Shown piece by piece: positions 63,550 through 64,000 of a stretch of DNA of 64,000 nucleotides (within the stretch, counting starts at the first letter, position 1; every line of letters starts with the position of its first letter). The notes under the pieces are model-generated. The model ran no database searches and was not told where the DNA came from. It saw only the letters and a list, made by a program, of their open reading frames with translations. The DNA lies in the NCBI RefSeq assembly GCF_004136015.1, contig NZ_CP024866.1:5022720-5086719 (forward strand). Direction: 5' to 3'. The translations under genes and the position numbers were made by a program. The DNA comes from Pseudomonas sp. ACM7. GTDB taxonomy: Bacteria; Pseudomonadota; Gammaproteobacteria; Pseudomonadales; Pseudomonadaceae.

Positions 63550-63939
63550 ATGGTCAGTGCACAACAGATTCAAGCGACCATGGCGCGTTATGTGGAATTG
63601 GTGGACGCCGGTGATATCGACGGGATCATTGCGCTTTACAGCGAGGATGCAGTGGTCGAAGACCCGGTCGGTCAACCGCCGTTGCAGGGGGTCGTCGATA
63701 TAGAACGTTTCTACCGCGAAGGGCTGGGCGCGAGCAACGTCTCGGCGACCCTGACCGGCCCGGTTCGGGCGACGTTGAACGGTTGTGGGGCGATGCCGTT
63801 TCGGGTCGATATGGAATGGGCCGGGCAACCGTGCTCGCTTCATGTGATCGATGTGATGGAGTTCGATGCCGACGGTAAGATTCACTCGATGAAAGCCTAT
63901 TGGAGCGAGGTCAACCTGACCGCCCAAAACCAGGCATAA
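63550..63939 (+). CDS. ksi: Delta5-3-ketosteroid isomerase
   Basis: 129-aa SnoaL/NTF2-fold protein that is recognisably KSI (steroid delta-isomerase). The general acid Tyr14, general base Asp38 and Asp101 (Y16, D40 and D103 of the P. putida enzyme) are all present, as are the hydrogen-bond-network residues Tyr30 and Tyr55. Segments MARYVELVDAGDI, TGPVRATLNGCGAMPFRV and AYWSEVNL closely resemble the P. putida enzyme. It moves the double bond of a 3-oxo-delta5-steroid to delta4. The ATG follows the thiolase stop directly. It is the last gene before a REP. Confidence 0.93.
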   Translation: MVSAQQIQATMARYVELVDAGDIDGIIALYSEDAVVEDPVGQPPLQGVVDIERFYREGLGASNVSATLTGPVRATLNGCGAMPFRVDMEWAGQPCSLHVIDVMEFDADGKIHSMKAYWSEVNLTAQNQA

Positions 63940-63971
63940 ACCCCTGTAGCCGCTGCCCAGCCTGCGAGGCC

Positions 63972-64000
63972 TGTGGGAGCGAGCTTGCTCGCGATAGCGG
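63972..64000. repeat. REP element at the right edge
   Basis: The GTGGGAGC core plus GCGAGC-TT-GCTCGC palindrome and GATAGCGG tail is the classic Pseudomonas fluorescens REP. It lies 33 bp after the ketosteroid isomerase stop and probably marks the end of that operon. The element may continue beyond the window. Confidence 0.85.

Overview
The window comes from a high-GC gamma-proteobacterium, almost certainly a Pseudomonas of the fluorescens group. The evidence is the gene order thrS-infC-rpmI-rplT-pheS-pheT-ihfA-merR-tRNA-Pro, an rsmE-type CsrA paralogue, DUF1654, REP palindromes of the GTGGGAGC...GCTC type, and typical Pseudomonas codon use. This assignment rests on recognised families and order, not on a database search.

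Layout. 1-16.7 kb: the end of a TonB-dependent receptor and a complete achromobactin-type siderophore operon, acsF-acsD-acsE-yhcA-acsC-acsB-acsA-cbrABCD. A FhuF-like ferric reductase and an RraA/HMG-aldolase-like gene are translationally coupled at its end, and a Fur-box-like site precedes acsF. 16.9-22.5 kb: a Tat-exported molybdenum hydroxylase (Mo subunit, 2Fe-2S subunit, tri-haem cytochrome c) with its XdhC chaperone. 22.5-23.8 kb: puuB on the minus strand. 24.0-25.9 kb: tRNA-Val(GAC), then a scarred stretch with orphan small genes, duplicated hairpins and a carbonic anhydrase remnant. 25.9-31.9 kb: small membrane proteins, rsmE, a SPOR-like lipoprotein, a siderophore-interacting reductase, endonuclease I, DUF1654 and periplasmic asparaginase. 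31.9-39.1 kb: the ribose operon rbsBACRKD with a secreted nucleoside hydrolase, behind a sigma-70 promoter and a perfect LacI-type operator. 39.1-41.1 kb: small genes including an I78-like inhibitor and a cold-shock protein. 41.2-48.8 kb: the translation/IHF operon, in which infC very probably starts with ATT. 48.9-51.9 kb: tRNA-Pro(GGG) followed by a second decayed region with truncated genes. 51.9-57.5 kb (minus): an aldehyde dehydrogenase and a four-gene polyamine-type ABC transporter. 57.5-58.4 kb: a LuxR-type regulator. 58.7-63.9 kb: two acyl-CoA dehydrogenases, an SDR, a MaoC hydratase, a thiolase and a ketosteroid isomerase, ending at a REP.

How the parts work together. The first block makes, exports, re-imports and probably reduces an alpha-hydroxycarboxylate siderophore under iron control. 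The ribose operon couples periplasmic nucleoside cleavage to ribose uptake and phosphorylation. The last block is the least explained. Its ketosteroid isomerase keeps every catalytic residue, and its SDR and second acyl-CoA dehydrogenase look, from memory, like the IpdF and FadE30 enzymes of steroid-nucleus breakdown. It therefore looks like a steroid- or terpenoid-type beta-oxidation module next to a LuxR regulator and an ABC transporter. This is the best candidate in the window for an undescribed catabolic system.
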